DNA from: Pararhodobacter sp. CCB-MM2
Lineage (GTDB): Bacteria; Pseudomonadota; Alphaproteobacteria; Rhodobacterales; Rhodobacteraceae
Direction: 5' to 3'
DNA length: 64,000 nt
Assembly: GCF_001691415.1 (NCBI RefSeq)
Contig: NZ_LRRR01000005.1
Span: forward strand, 167,451-231,450
The notes under the pieces were generated by a model, which worked only from the letters and a program-made list of their open reading frames with translations, was not told the origin of the DNA and did not search any database. Both the position numbers and the translations under genes were made by a program. Position 1 is the first letter of the stretch. Each line of letters opens with the position of its first letter. Of the stretch, positions 1 to 8,701 are shown one piece after another.

Positions 1-1041
1 TCAAGCGCCATAGGACGATCACGCTGGGTCCGGAGCCTGCGCAGCGCAGCCGGTTTCCTGGTGATTCTGGCCTTCACCTTTGCCGGCCTGATGGCCATCA
101 CCTTCTTCATCGGCCGGGTCATTCCGATCGACCCCGTGCTGTCTGTGGTGGGTGATCGCGCAACCAATGCCCAATACGAGGCGGCCCGCGCGGCCATGGG
201 CCTCGACCGGCCGTTGGCGGCGCAGTTCGTGACCTATGTCGGCGACGTGCTGAGCGGAGATCTGGGCCGCTCGGTCTCGACCAACCGCCCGGTGGCCGAG
301 GATCTGCGGCGCGTTTTCCCGGCAACCTTGGAGATGGCGACGATCGGCATCATCATCGGTGTCCTGCTGGGCGTGCCGCTGGGGGTGCTGTCGGCTGTGA
401 AACGCGGTCGGATCACCGACCAGCTGATCCGCATCTTCGCGCTTCTGGGCTATTCGGTGCCGGCCTTCTGGCTGGGCCTCGTCGGCCTTGCGGTGTTCTA
501 TGCGGGCTTGGGCTGGGTCGCCGGTCCGGGGCGGGTCGACATCTATTATGACGGCCTCGTCGATCCGATCACCGGTCTCTTGCTGGTGGACAGTCTGATC
601 GAGGGCGATCTGGACGTGTTCTTCTCGGCGCTGCACCACATCATCCTGCCGGCGACGATCCTCGGGTTCTTCTCGCTCGCCTATATCGCCCGGATGACGC
701 GCAGCTTCATGCTGGACCAGCTGGGGCAGGAATACGTGACCACCGCCCGCGTCAAGGGCGTGCCGGAATGGCGGGTGATCTGGGTGCATGCCTTCGGTAC
801 CATCCGCGTTCCGCTGATCACCGTGATCGGCTTGAGCTATGCCGCACTTCTGGAGGGCTCGGTGATGATCGAGACCGTGTTCAGCTGGCCCGGCATCGGC
901 AATTACCTGACCACGGCGCTGTTCAACGCCGACATGAACGCGGTGCTGGGATCGACGCTGGTGATCGGCGCGGTGTTCATCGTCATCAACAAGGTCTCGG
1001 ACGTGCTGTACCGCGTTCTCGACCCGCGCAGCCGGACCTGA
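1..1041 (+). CDS. ABC transporter permease, DppB/OppB type (5' partial)
   Basis: Inner-membrane permease of a peptide/opine/nickel-type ABC importer. The reading frame is open to the first base of the window, and the first hydrophobic helix begins within the first 25 codons, so the true start probably lies upstream; a GTG at 61 is in frame but would cut into that helix. About six hydrophobic segments are visible. The EAA-type loop that contacts the ATPases lies near 740-790 (EYVTTARVKGVPEWR), and the C-terminus has the family's FSWPGIG and LDPR signatures. The next permease follows 11 bases downstream, and the rest of the importer follows in overlapping genes. The periplasmic binding protein is not in the window. 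The substrate cannot be told from the permease. Confidence 0.93.
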   Translation, partial: SSAIGRSRWVRSLRSAAGFLVILAFTFAGLMAITFFIGRVIPIDPVLSVVGDRATNAQYEAARAAMGLDRPLAAQFVTYVGDVLSGDLGRSVSTNRPVAEDLRRVFPATLEMATIGIIIGVLLGVPLGVLSAVKRGRITDQLIRIFALLGYSVPAFWLGLVGLAVFYAGLGWVAGPGRVDIYYDGLVDPITGLLLVDSLIEGDLDVFFSALHHIILPATILGFFSLAYIARMTRSFMLDQLGQEYVTTARVKGVPEWRVIWVHAFGTIRVPLITVIGLSYAALLEGSVMIETVFSWPGIGNYLTTALFNADMNAVLGSTLVIGAVFIVINKVSDVLYRVLDPRSRT

Positions 1042-1052
1042 GGGGGAAATCC

Positions 1053-1955
1053 ATGAGCCTGACCACCTGGCTGACCGACGACGCCCCCGCCTCGCGCCTG
1101 CAGGCAAGCCTCGGGCGTGCCTATGACATCTTCACCCGCCTCCTGCGCAACCCGCTGGCGGCTCTGGGGATGGCGATCCTGCTGGTGCTGATCCTGTGTG
1201 CGGGTTTCGCGCCGTGGATCGCGCCCTATTCCCCGGTCGGTCAGGATCTGGCCAACCGCCTGCTGCCGCCCTCTGCCGTCAACTGGATGGGAACGGATGA
1301 GCTGGGCCGCGACATCTTCTCGCGCGTGGTCTATGGCGCTCGGCTGACGCTGGTGATCGTGGGCCTCGTGGCCGTGATCTCGGCGCCCTTGGGCCTGATC
1401 CTCGGCGCGGTGTCGGGATATTTCGGCGGCTGGGTCGACCGGATCGTCATGGGTGTCACCGATATCTTCCTGTCGATGCCGAAGCTGATCCTCGCGCTCG
1501 CCTTCGTCGCCGCCCTCGGGCCGGGGATCGAGAACGCGATCATCGCCATCGCCATCACCGCCTGGCCGCCCTATGCGCGCCTCGCGCGGGCCGAGACGCT
1601 GACCTTCCGCAACGCCGAATTCGTGCAGGCTGCGCGGCTGGCCGGTGGCAGCCATGCCCGCATCATCGGGCTGCATATCCTGCCTTTGTGCTCGTCATCG
1701 ACCATCATCCGCGTGACCTTGGACATGGCCGGCATCATCCTGACGGCAGCGGGTCTCGGGTTCCTCGGGCTTGGCGCGCAACCGCCCCTGCCGGAATGGG
1801 GCGCGATGATCTCGCGCGGGCGTACCTTCATCCTCGACCAATGGTGGGTCGCCACCATGCCGGGCTTCGCGATCATCCTTGTCTCCCTGGGCTTCTGCTT
1901 CCTCGGTGACGGGCTGCGCGACGTGCTGGACCCGAAGAGCGGAGACAAATCATGA
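1053..1955 (+). CDS. ABC transporter permease, DppC/OppC type
   Basis: Second permease of the same importer, 300 aa. The ATG at 1053 is preceded by an AGGGGGA ribosome site and follows the DppB-type stop by 11 bases. The N-terminal region carries the family's cytoplasmic lead and first helix (around residues 30-55). MGTDELGRDIFSRV, typical of DppC/OppC, lies at about residues 79-92, and the EAA loop reads AEFVQAARLAGGSHARI. The C-terminus ends with the GDGLRDVLDPK signature. Its stop overlaps the ATG of the following ATPase (ATGA), which indicates translational coupling. The family assignment is secure; the substrate is not known. Confidence 0.94.
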   Translation: MSLTTWLTDDAPASRLQASLGRAYDIFTRLLRNPLAALGMAILLVLILCAGFAPWIAPYSPVGQDLANRLLPPSAVNWMGTDELGRDIFSRVVYGARLTLVIVGLVAVISAPLGLILGAVSGYFGGWVDRIVMGVTDIFLSMPKLILALAFVAALGPGIENAIIAIAITAWPPYARLARAETLTFRNAEFVQAARLAGGSHARIIGLHILPLCSSSTIIRVTLDMAGIILTAAGLGFLGLGAQPPLPEWGAMISRGRTFILDQWWVATMPGFAIILVSLGFCFLGDGLRDVLDPKSGDKS

Positions 1956-2782
1956 GCTTGCTCGACATCCAGAACCTCTCGGTCACCTTCCCCACCCCCA
2001 AGGGGCCGGTGAATGTGGTCAACGGCATCAGCTTCCAGCTGGGCACCGAACGGCTGGGCATCGTCGGCGAAAGCGGCTCGGGCAAGTCGATGACCGGACG
2101 GGCCATTCTGGGCCTCGTCCGCGCGCCGGGCGTGGTGAAGGCCGACCGCATGGCCTTTGAAGGCCGCGAGTTGCAGGGCCTCTCGGCGCGCGAGATGCGC
2201 AAGATCCGGGGCGCGCGGATCTCGATGGTGATGCAGGACCCGAAATTCTCGCTCAACCCGGTGATGACCATCGGGCGCCAGATCGAGGAAGCCCTGAAGA
2301 CCCACGAAAGCCTGCCGCGCCGCGCGCTCAAGGACCGCGTGGCCGAGATGCTGGCCGCCGTGCGCATCCATGACCCCGAGCGGGTGATGAAGCTTTATCC
2401 GCACGAGGTCTCGGGCGGGATGGGCCAGCGCATCATGATCGCCATGATGCTGATCCCCCGCCCCCGCATCCTGATCGCCGACGAGCCGACCTCGGCCCTC
2501 GATGTCAGCGTGCAGGGACAGGTGCTGGACCTGATCGACGAGCTGGTGCGCGAGCACGGCATGGGGCTGATGCTGGTCAGCCACGATCTGCAGCTGGTGG
2601 GCCGCTATTGCGACCGGGTGATGGTGATGAACGCGGGTCAGGTCGTCGAGACGCTCGACGCGAAAAACCTGAACGCGGCGCAGCATCCCTATACCAAGGG
2701 CCTGCTCGCCGCCGTCCCCCGCATGAACGAAACGCGGGCCGAGCTGCCGACGCTCGACCGCAGCCAATGGGCAGCCACATGA
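1952..2782 (+). CDS. ABC transporter ATP-binding protein, DppD type
   Basis: First of two ATPases energising the importer, 276 aa, cytoplasmic. Walker A is GESGSGKS at residues 39-46, the Q-loop follows in VMQDPKFSLNP, the ABC signature is VSGGMGQR, and Walker B is ILIADEPTSALD. The signature starts with Val rather than Leu, which occurs in this family. It begins inside the stop of the DppC-type gene and its own stop overlaps the DppF-type start. The C-terminal tail is shorter than in many DppD proteins, which run to about 320 residues and end in the oligopeptide transporter C-terminal region. Confidence 0.93.
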   Translation: MSLLDIQNLSVTFPTPKGPVNVVNGISFQLGTERLGIVGESGSGKSMTGRAILGLVRAPGVVKADRMAFEGRELQGLSAREMRKIRGARISMVMQDPKFSLNPVMTIGRQIEEALKTHESLPRRALKDRVAEMLAAVRIHDPERVMKLYPHEVSGGMGQRIMIAMMLIPRPRILIADEPTSALDVSVQGQVLDLIDELVREHGMGLMLVSHDLQLVGRYCDRVMVMNAGQVVETLDAKNLNAAQHPYTKGLLAAVPRMNETRAELPTLDRSQWAAT

Positions 2783-3546
2783 GCGCGATCCATCTCAAAG
2801 ACCTGAACATCTTCTACGGCGACACCAAGGTCGTGCATGACGTGACGCTGGATGTAGCCGAGGGCGAGAGCTTCGCGCTGGTGGGCGAATCCGGCTCGGG
2901 CAAGTCGACGATCCTGAAGGCGATCATGGGCCTCGCGCCCGACTGGACCGGCACGATCGACGTGGACGGCAAGCCGCGCAGCCACGGCCCCGACCGCGCC
3001 TTCTCGGCCCATTGCCAGATGGTGTTTCAGGACCCCTATGGCTCGCTCCATCCGAGGAAGACCATCGACGCCACGCTGGCCGAGCCGCTGCTGATCCACG
3101 GCAAGCCCAACCGCGACAAGCGGGTGCTGGAGCTGCTGGCGGAGGTCGGTCTCGACGAGCGCTTCCGCTTCCGCTTCCCGCACCAGCTTTCGGGCGGGCA
3201 GCGGCAGCGCGTCGCCATCGCCCGCGCTCTGGCGCTGGAGCCGAAATTCCTACTGCTCGACGAGCCGACCTCGGCGCTGGATGTGTCGATTCAGGCCGAG
3301 ATCCTGAACCTGTTGAAACGGCTCAGGAAAGAACGCGGGCTGACCTATCTCATGGTCACCCACAACCTGCCCGTCGTCGCCTTCATGTGCGACCGGCTGG
3401 CGGTGATGCGGCACGGCCGTATCGAGGAAATCGCCAGCGCCGAGGCTCTGCGCCACGGCACGCTGGCGACCGAGTATGCACGGGAGCTCTATCGGCTCAG
3501 CGTGCATGAAGACGTGAACGACAACCTTGGGCAGGAACAGGCATGA
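2779..3546 (+). CDS. ABC transporter ATP-binding protein, DppF type
   Basis: Second ATPase of the importer, 255 aa. I chose the ATG at 2779 because it overlaps the upstream stop as ATGA, as elsewhere in this operon; an in-frame ATG at 2767 is possible. Walker A is GESGSGKST, the signature is LSGGQRQR, and Walker B is FLLLDEPTSALD, followed by the H-loop in MVTHNLPV. The protein is shorter than full DppF (about 330 aa) and lacks the long C-terminal oligopeptide-transporter extension. Its stop overlaps the start of the GAF protein, tying that small protein to the transporter operon. Confidence 0.92.
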   Translation: MSAIHLKDLNIFYGDTKVVHDVTLDVAEGESFALVGESGSGKSTILKAIMGLAPDWTGTIDVDGKPRSHGPDRAFSAHCQMVFQDPYGSLHPRKTIDATLAEPLLIHGKPNRDKRVLELLAEVGLDERFRFRFPHQLSGGQRQRVAIARALALEPKFLLLDEPTSALDVSIQAEILNLLKRLRKERGLTYLMVTHNLPVVAFMCDRLAVMRHGRIEEIASAEALRHGTLATEYARELYRLSVHEDVNDNLGQEQA

Positions 3547-4022
3547 CCACCCCCCTTTCGACCTTCACCGCCGCGCTGGAATTGGCGCAGACCCGGGCCG
3601 AGGCCTTCGACGCGCTAGGCCGCCTTGTCGAGGCCACCTTGGGCGTGAAGCTGTTCACCATCTCGACGATGAACTTCGACACGATGATCGCGCGGCGCGC
3701 CTGGACCAATGACGCGACCGCCTACCCGGTCTCGGGCGACAAGCCGATCGACCGCGACGCCTTCTACGAGGAAGTCATCGAGGGCGGCGAATGCTTCATC
3801 CGCAACACCTTGGCCGAGATCGCGCTGGTGTTCCCGGATCACGAGCTGATCGGCTCGCTGGGCCTCGGCTCGGTGCTGAACATCCCGATCAAGCTGCAGG
3901 GCGCGCAAGTCGGCACCCTCAACATGCTCGACGCGGAACACTTCTTCGACGCCGCCACCGTCGCACGCTCCGTCGAGCTGCTGCAGGTGCCGGCCATGGC
4001 CTGCTTCCTGCTGCCCGCCTGA
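3543..4022 (+). CDS. Small GAF-domain protein
   Basis: Single-domain protein of 159 aa that fits a GAF fold: a helix at the start, a beta strand around LFTISTMNF, and the GAF-like core GSVLNIPIKLQGAQVGTLNML near residues 110-130. GAF domains bind small molecules (purines, cyclic nucleotides, metabolites). It has no output domain. Its ATG overlaps the stop of the DppF-type ATPase and a hairpin terminator follows, so it is the last gene of the transporter operon. A role as ligand sensor or binding protein for the imported compound is inference. I do not recognise a specific named family. Confidence 0.82.
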   Translation: MTTPLSTFTAALELAQTRAEAFDALGRLVEATLGVKLFTISTMNFDTMIARRAWTNDATAYPVSGDKPIDRDAFYEEVIEGGECFIRNTLAEIALVFPDHELIGSLGLGSVLNIPIKLQGAQVGTLNMLDAEHFFDAATVARSVELLQVPAMACFLLPA

Positions 4023-4047
4023 ACCAACCTGCGGCGGCAGGAAACAG

Positions 4048-4083
4048 GGCCCGGCGACAGGAAACTGTCGCCGGGCCTTCTTC
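4048..4083 (+). terminator. Rho-independent-like terminator
   Basis: A perfect 13-bp GC-rich stem (4048-4060 with 4065-4077) closed by a GAAA tetraloop and followed by CTTCTTC. It stands 25 bases after the GAF gene, ending the transporter operon and separating it from the molybdenum hydroxylase genes. Confidence 0.75.
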
Positions 4084-4196
4084 CATCCGGGCCTCACCCG
4101 ACAAAGCCAAATTCCGTGCACGCGCGAAGGAAGGGTATCGACAGCGCCGCCCCAAGGGTTAGGTTCACCCCAACCCACTGGAAGACAGGAGGCAGG

Positions 4197-5054
4197 ATGC
4201 GTTACCACGCCCCGGCAACATTCGACGAGGCCATTGCCATTGCGGCCGGCGCCTCTGGCGTCACGCGGTATCTGGCCGGAGGCACCGATGTCCTCGTGCA
4301 GCTGCGCGCAGGCATGGTCACGCCCGACGACCTCATCGACCTGAAGAAGATCCCCGGCACGCATGACATCACCCGCCTGCCCGACGGCGGCTGGCGCATC
4401 GGCATCGCGGTCTCGGGCGCGGAGCTTGGCGCCCATGCCGAGCTGGTCGCCGACTGGCCCGGCGTCGTCGAGGGGATGGAGCTGGTCGGCTCGACCCAGG
4501 TGCAGGGCCGCGCGACGCTGACCGGCAACCTGTGCAACGGCTCGCCCGCGGCGGATTCGGTGCCCGGCCTCGTCGCGGCGGGCGCCACGGTCACCATCCA
4601 AGGCCCGAACGGCACGCGCGAGCTGCCGGTCGAGCAGGTGCCGGTGAAGCCCGGCAAGACCGCGCTGGAACCCGGCGAGATCATCACCGCGATCACCCTG
4701 CCCGCCCGCGGCAAATCCGCCGGTGACGCCTATCTGCGCTTCATCCCGCGCACCGAGATGGACATCGCAGTCGTCGGCTGCGCCGTCTCGCTGGTGCTGG
4801 ACGGTGACAAAGTGACCGCCGCCCGTATCTCGCTGGGCGCCGTCGCGCCGACCGTTCTGCTGGTGCAGGACTGCGCCGACGCGATCATCGGCACGACGCT
4901 GGACGATGCCGCGCTCGACAAGCTCGCCGCCGCCGCCTCGGCCGCTGCGAAGCCGATCAGCGACAAGCGCGGCCCCAAGGAATTCCGCGTGGATGTGGCC
5001 GGGGTGCTGGCCCGCCGCGCGGCGAAGATCGCCTATGAGAGGGCCAAAGCATGA
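4197..5054 (+). CDS. Molybdenum hydroxylase, FAD-binding (medium) subunit
   Basis: FAD subunit of a xanthine dehydrogenase/CO dehydrogenase family enzyme, 285 aa, similar in length to CoxM. The ATG at 4197 is preceded by a strong AGGAGGCAGG site. The first FAD motif AGGTDV is near residue 27, and the second, TLTGNLCNGSPAADS, near residue 105, corresponds to the family TIGGNI/AxPxAD motif. The C-terminal region matches the CO dehydrogenase flavoprotein C-terminal domain. It carries electrons from the iron-sulfur subunit to an acceptor. The next gene starts inside its stop codon (ATGA). The substrate of the complex is unknown. Confidence 0.93.
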   Translation: MRYHAPATFDEAIAIAAGASGVTRYLAGGTDVLVQLRAGMVTPDDLIDLKKIPGTHDITRLPDGGWRIGIAVSGAELGAHAELVADWPGVVEGMELVGSTQVQGRATLTGNLCNGSPAADSVPGLVAAGATVTIQGPNGTRELPVEQVPVKPGKTALEPGEIITAITLPARGKSAGDAYLRFIPRTEMDIAVVGCAVSLVLDGDKVTAARISLGAVAPTVLLVQDCADAIIGTTLDDAALDKLAAAASAAAKPISDKRGPKEFRVDVAGVLARRAAKIAYERAKA

Positions 5055-5530
5055 GCAAGATCCACGTCCAAGCCACGGTGAACGGCGATTCCGTCGAGTT
5101 CCTCGCCGATCCGCGCGAGACGCTGCTCGACTGCCTGCGCGACCATCTGGACCTGACCGGCGCCAAGGAAGGCTGCGGCACCGGCGATTGCGGCGCCTGC
5201 TCGGTCATGCTGAACGGGCGGCTGGTGTCGTCCTGTCTGGTGCTGGGGGTCGAGGCCGAAGGGGCCGAGATCTCGACCATCGAGGGCATGGCCGACGGCA
5301 ATGAACTCCACCCGTTGCAGCGCAAATTCATTGAACATGCCGCGTTGCAATGCGGCTTCTGCACGCCGGGTTTCCTCGTCGCCGCGAAGGCGCTGTTGGA
5401 AAAGAACCCGGACCCGAGCGAGAGCGAAATCCGCTTCTGGCTCGCGGGCAACCTGTGCCGTTGCACGGGCTATGACAAGATCGTCCGCGCCGTTCAGGAC
5501 GCGGCGGCAGAGATGCGGGGGGCTGCGTGA
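5051..5530 (+). CDS. Molybdenum hydroxylase, [2Fe-2S] (small) subunit
   Basis: Iron-sulfur subunit of 159 aa, the family's usual size. The N-terminal plant-type ferredoxin domain holds Cys42, Cys47, Cys50 (GCGTGDCGAC) and Cys62. The C-terminal helical domain holds Cys101 and Cys104 (CGFCTPG) and Cys136/Cys138 (NLCRCTGY), so both [2Fe-2S] clusters have all ligands. It passes electrons from the molybdenum centre to the FAD subunit. The start overlaps the upstream stop, and its own TGA overlaps the ATG of the large subunit. Confidence 0.96.
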   Translation: MSKIHVQATVNGDSVEFLADPRETLLDCLRDHLDLTGAKEGCGTGDCGACSVMLNGRLVSSCLVLGVEAEGAEISTIEGMADGNELHPLQRKFIEHAALQCGFCTPGFLVAAKALLEKNPDPSESEIRFWLAGNLCRCTGYDKIVRAVQDAAAEMRGAA

Positions 5531-7779
5531 TGGCGAAGGACGAGATTTCCGGCAAGGAATTCAAATGGATCGGCACCACTCCTGACCGCCCGGACGGTCT
5601 GGACAAGGTCACCGGCCGCGCGCGCTATGGCGCCGATTTCAACCTTCCGAACATGTTGTACGCGGCCGTGGTGCGCTCGCCCCATGCCCATGCGCGGATC
5701 GTCAAGATCGACGCATCAAAAGCGCTGGCGCTGAAGGGCGTGAAGGCCGTCGTCACCCGCGCCGACCTGCCCACGGGCCTGACGGGCGAGGATCTGTATC
5801 TGCAGGAAAACACCCTCGCCGGCGAGAAGGCTTTGTACGATGGCCATGCCGTCGCCGCCGTCGCCGCGACCTCGCAGCTGCTGGCCCATGACGCGGCCCA
5901 GCTGATCGAGGTCGAATACGAGGTCCTGCCGCATGTGACCGATGTGGACAAGGCGATGGCCAAGGACGCGCCGGTGATCCTGCCGGGCTGCGCCGACCAT
6001 TCGGTGCCCGAAGGCTCTGCCCCCAACGTCGCCCGGATGATCGAATTCGGGCGCGGCGATCTGGCCGCCGGCTATGCCGAGGCGGACCTCGTGCGCGAAG
6101 GCCATTACACCACCGAGGCCACGCATCAGGGCTATATCGAGCCGCATGCGGCCGTGGGCCAGATGGGTTCGGACGGCAAGGGCGAGATGTGGGTCTGCAC
6201 CCAAGGGCAGTGGTACATCCGCAAGATGTGCTCGGCCGTGCTGGGCACCGACCCGGCGCAGCTGCGCGTGACGCCCTCGGAAATCGGCGGCGGCTTTGGC
6301 GGCAAGACCACGATCTTCATGGAGCCCCTGCCGCTCGCGCTGTCGAAGAAGGCGGGCGGGCGTCCGGTGAAGCTGGTCATGTCGCGCGCCGAGGTGCTGC
6401 GCGCCACCGGCCCGACCGCCTCGGCGTCGATGGACGTGAAGATGGGCATGAAGAGGGACGGCACGATCACCGGCGCCGAGGTCAACTTCCGCATGCAGGG
6501 CGGCCCCTTCCCCGGTGCCTCGCCCGTGGGGGAGGCCCTGTCCTGCGCCTTCGCCTGTTACGACATCGCGAACCTGAATCATGTCGGCTGGGAAGTTCTG
6601 GCGAACCGTCCCAAATGCGCCGCCTACCGCGCGCCGGGCTCGCCGATGGCGGCCTATGCCGTGGAGAGCTTGGTGGATGAGCTCTGCCGCGAGCTGGACC
6701 TCGACCCGATCGAGGTGCGTCTGAAGAACGGCGTGAAAGAGGGCGTGCGCGCTTCCTACGGGCCGAAATTCAAGAAGATCGGCCTCGCCGAGACGCTGGA
6801 AGCCGCGAAGGCGCATCCTAACTACGCAGCGCCTCTCGGTCCGAACCAAGGCCGCGGCGTCGCCTCGGGCTTCTGGTTCAACCATGGCGGCGAGACCTCG
6901 GTGTCGCTGGCCGTGTCGGAAGACGGCACCGCTCAGGTCTCGGTCGGCACGCCCGATATCGGCGGCTCGCGCGCGTCCATCGCGCTGATGGCGGCGGAAA
7001 CGCTGGGCATCGCCTATGAGAATGTCCGGGTGAACATCGTCGAGACGGGCGCCTTGGGCGTGAACGAGCCGACCCATGGCTCGCGCGCGACCTTCGCCAG
7101 CGGCAAGGCGATGTGGGAAGCGGCGCAGGGCGCGATCAAGGAGATGTGCAAGCGGGCGGCCCAGAAATGGGACATCGACCCCGAGGCCGTCACCTGGAAG
7201 GACGGCGCGGCCTGGCCTGCGGGCGACAACGCCGGCAAGTTCGAGCCCCTGTCGATCAAGGAGATCGCGGGTGAGATGGGCAAGACCGGGGGGCCGATCT
7301 CGGGCCACCACGAGTCGACGCCCTCGGGCGCGGGTCCGTCCTTCGGCACCCATGTCGTCGATGTCGAGGTCGATCCCGAGACCGGCCGCGTGACCGTGCT
7401 GCGTTACCTCGTGACGCAGGACGCGGGCCGCGCGATCCATCCGCAATATGTGGAAGGCCAGTATCAGGGCGGCGCCGCGCAGGGCATCGGCTGGGCGCTC
7501 AATGAGGGCTATATCTATGGCGAGGACGGTCGGTTGCAGAACACGGTGTTCCTCGACTACCGCGTGCCGGTGGCCTCGGACCTGCCGATGATCGACACGG
7601 TGATCGTCGAGGTGCCGAATCCGGGCCATCCCTTCGGCGTGCGCGGTGTCGGCGAGACCGGCATCACGCCCCCCCTGCCCGCCATCGCCAACGCCATCCA
7701 CGCGGCCACCGGTGCGCGCCTGCGAGCGCTGCCGATGAACCCGCCCGCCGTCTTGGCGGCGATCAAGGCGAAAGGCTGA
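5530..7779 (+). CDS. Molybdenum hydroxylase, molybdopterin-binding (large) subunit
   Basis: Catalytic subunit of 749 aa that hydroxylates an aromatic or heterocyclic carbon, or a related centre, using water. Visible motifs are the molybdopterin-binding GGGFGGK at about residue 254, an active-loop region AYRAPGSP at about 367-374, and the catalytic base GVGETG at about 707. The loop does not read AYxCSFR, which marks true form I CO dehydrogenase, nor AYRGAGR of form II, so this is not a CO dehydrogenase. I chose the ATG at 5530, which overlaps the small-subunit stop by one base; a GTG at 5527 is also possible. The dedicated MoaD-like gene follows after two bases. The substrate may be the ligand of the upstream ABC importer (inference). 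Confidence 0.93.
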   Translation: MAKDEISGKEFKWIGTTPDRPDGLDKVTGRARYGADFNLPNMLYAAVVRSPHAHARIVKIDASKALALKGVKAVVTRADLPTGLTGEDLYLQENTLAGEKALYDGHAVAAVAATSQLLAHDAAQLIEVEYEVLPHVTDVDKAMAKDAPVILPGCADHSVPEGSAPNVARMIEFGRGDLAAGYAEADLVREGHYTTEATHQGYIEPHAAVGQMGSDGKGEMWVCTQGQWYIRKMCSAVLGTDPAQLRVTPSEIGGGFGGKTTIFMEPLPLALSKKAGGRPVKLVMSRAEVLRATGPTASASMDVKMGMKRDGTITGAEVNFRMQGGPFPGASPVGEALSCAFACYDIANLNHVGWEVLANRPKCAAYRAPGSPMAAYAVESLVDELCRELDLDPIEVRLKNGVKEGVRASYGPKFKKIGLAETLEAAKAHPNYAAPLGPNQGRGVASGFWFNHGGETSVSLAVSEDGTAQVSVGTPDIGGSRASIALMAAETLGIAYENVRVNIVETGALGVNEPTHGSRATFASGKAMWEAAQGAIKEMCKRAAQKWDIDPEAVTWKDGAAWPAGDNAGKFEPLSIKEIAGEMGKTGGPISGHHESTPSGAGPSFGTHVVDVEVDPETGRVTVLRYLVTQDAGRAIHPQYVEGQYQGGAAQGIGWALNEGYIYGEDGRLQNTVFLDYRVPVASDLPMIDTVIVEVPNPGHPFGVRGVGETGITPPLPAIANAIHAATGARLRALPMNPPAVLAAIKAKG

Positions 7780-7781
7780 GC

Positions 7782-8027
7782 ATGGTCGAGGTCAACCTCT
7801 GGTCGGGGCTGCGCAAGTTCACCGACGGGGCTGAGATCGTCGAGGTCGAGGGCAAGACAGTGGGTCAGGTCCTCGACGCCCTCATTGCCACGCATCCGGG
7901 TCTGGGCCCGGTGATCGAGGCCGGGATTTCGGTCGCGGTCGATGGCGAGGTCATCACCGGCGGGCGCCAGACGCCCGTCGGGGAAGACAGCGAGGTCTTC
8001 CTGATGCAGCAGATCAAGGGCGGCTGA
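7782..8027 (+). CDS. MoaD/ThiS-family sulfur-carrier-like protein
   Basis: 81-aa beta-grasp protein ending in Gly-Gly (QQIKGG), the C-terminal signature by which MoaD and ThiS proteins are adenylated and thiocarboxylated. The N-terminal strand pattern (VEVNLWSGLRKF) and the late VFLMQQIKGG strand fit MoaD. It sits two bases after the molybdenum subunit, so it probably serves that enzyme, either in making molybdopterin or in sulfurating it. That role is inference; the general molybdopterin genes are not in the window. Confidence 0.85.
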   Translation: MVEVNLWSGLRKFTDGAEIVEVEGKTVGQVLDALIATHPGLGPVIEAGISVAVDGEVITGGRQTPVGEDSEVFLMQQIKGG

Positions 8028-8103
8028 GAAAGGCCCCCTTGGCGTCACATCCCCGCCATGCCCGGCAGCCTAGAGAAGGGCAACGGGCCAGAAGGAACGA
8101 CGC

Positions 8104-8595
8104 ATGGGATTTGCCGAAAGCTACCTTGGACAGCTTCGCGCCGCGGTGGGCAGCCGGCCGCTGATCGCGGTCGGGGTCCGGGTGTTCATCGAGGACGCGC
8201 AAGGACGGATCGTCATCGTCCATCGCACGGATACGAAGGATTGGGGCCTGCCCGCCGGCGCGCTGGAGCTGGGCGAGTCCCTGACCGATGCGATCCATCG
8301 CGAGGCGCATGAGGAAGCCAATGCGCGGCTGGAGGGCATCGAGGTCTTCGGGATTTCGTCCGACCCCGTGGCGGACAGTTTCACCTATCCCAACGGCGAT
8401 CAGATCCAGAACGTGTCAATCCTCGCGCGGGCGGCACTGCTGGAGGGGACGCTGGGGGGCAATGACGGCGAGACCGCCGATGTCCGTCTGATTGCCCCCG
8501 AAGACATCCCGCAAGCGGGCTTCACGCGGCCGGAATGGCCCAGCGTGCAGGCCTATCTGCGCTGGAAACGCGGCGAGGGTTTCCAGTTCTTCTGA
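8104..8595 (+). CDS. Nudix hydrolase
   Basis: 163-aa cytoplasmic hydrolase of nucleoside-diphosphate-linked compounds. The Nudix box is present from about residue 52: G-x5-E (GALELGE), seven residues, then REAHEEAN, matching the consensus except that Asn replaces the final Gly. The ATG at 8104 follows an AGAAGGAACG site. It stands alone between the MoaD-like gene and a REP-type palindrome that begins ten bases after its stop. The substrate cannot be predicted. Confidence 0.9.
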   Translation: MGFAESYLGQLRAAVGSRPLIAVGVRVFIEDAQGRIVIVHRTDTKDWGLPAGALELGESLTDAIHREAHEEANARLEGIEVFGISSDPVADSFTYPNGDQIQNVSILARAALLEGTLGGNDGETADVRLIAPEDIPQAGFTRPEWPSVQAYLRWKRGEGFQFF

Positions 8596-8605
8596 GCCAG
8601 CGACA

Positions 8606-8630
8606 GGTGGGGTGAAACCCCACCCTACGG
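8606..8630 (+). repeat. REP-type palindrome, copy 1
   Basis: Short palindrome with stem GGTGGGG / CCCCACC, loop TGAAA and an asymmetric tail CCTACGG. The same 23-25 base unit recurs at 58271 and, inverted, at 58371. It lies ten bases after the Nudix stop, the usual 3' position of REP elements, and may act as a transcript 3'-end hairpin. Confidence 0.8.
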
Positions 8631-8701
8631 GCGACGCGCCTGTTGCGGCAGCGCAGCATCCGGGGCTAGGCTGGTGGTCGACCCGAACCCCGGAGGGCCT
8701 C

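Noticed and set aside
5716..7701. Long minus-strand frame opposite the molybdenum subunit
   Set aside because: Antisense shadow rich in Arg and His; no motif.
5530..7779. Aerobic CO dehydrogenase large subunit
   Set aside because: The active loop AYRAPGSP lacks the AYxCSFR Cys of form I and is not AYRGAGR of form II, so the CO dehydrogenase name is not supported.
8606..8630. Intrinsic terminator only
   Set aside because: The same unit recurs elsewhere with its asymmetric tail conserved and no T-run, so a dispersed repeat explains it better.
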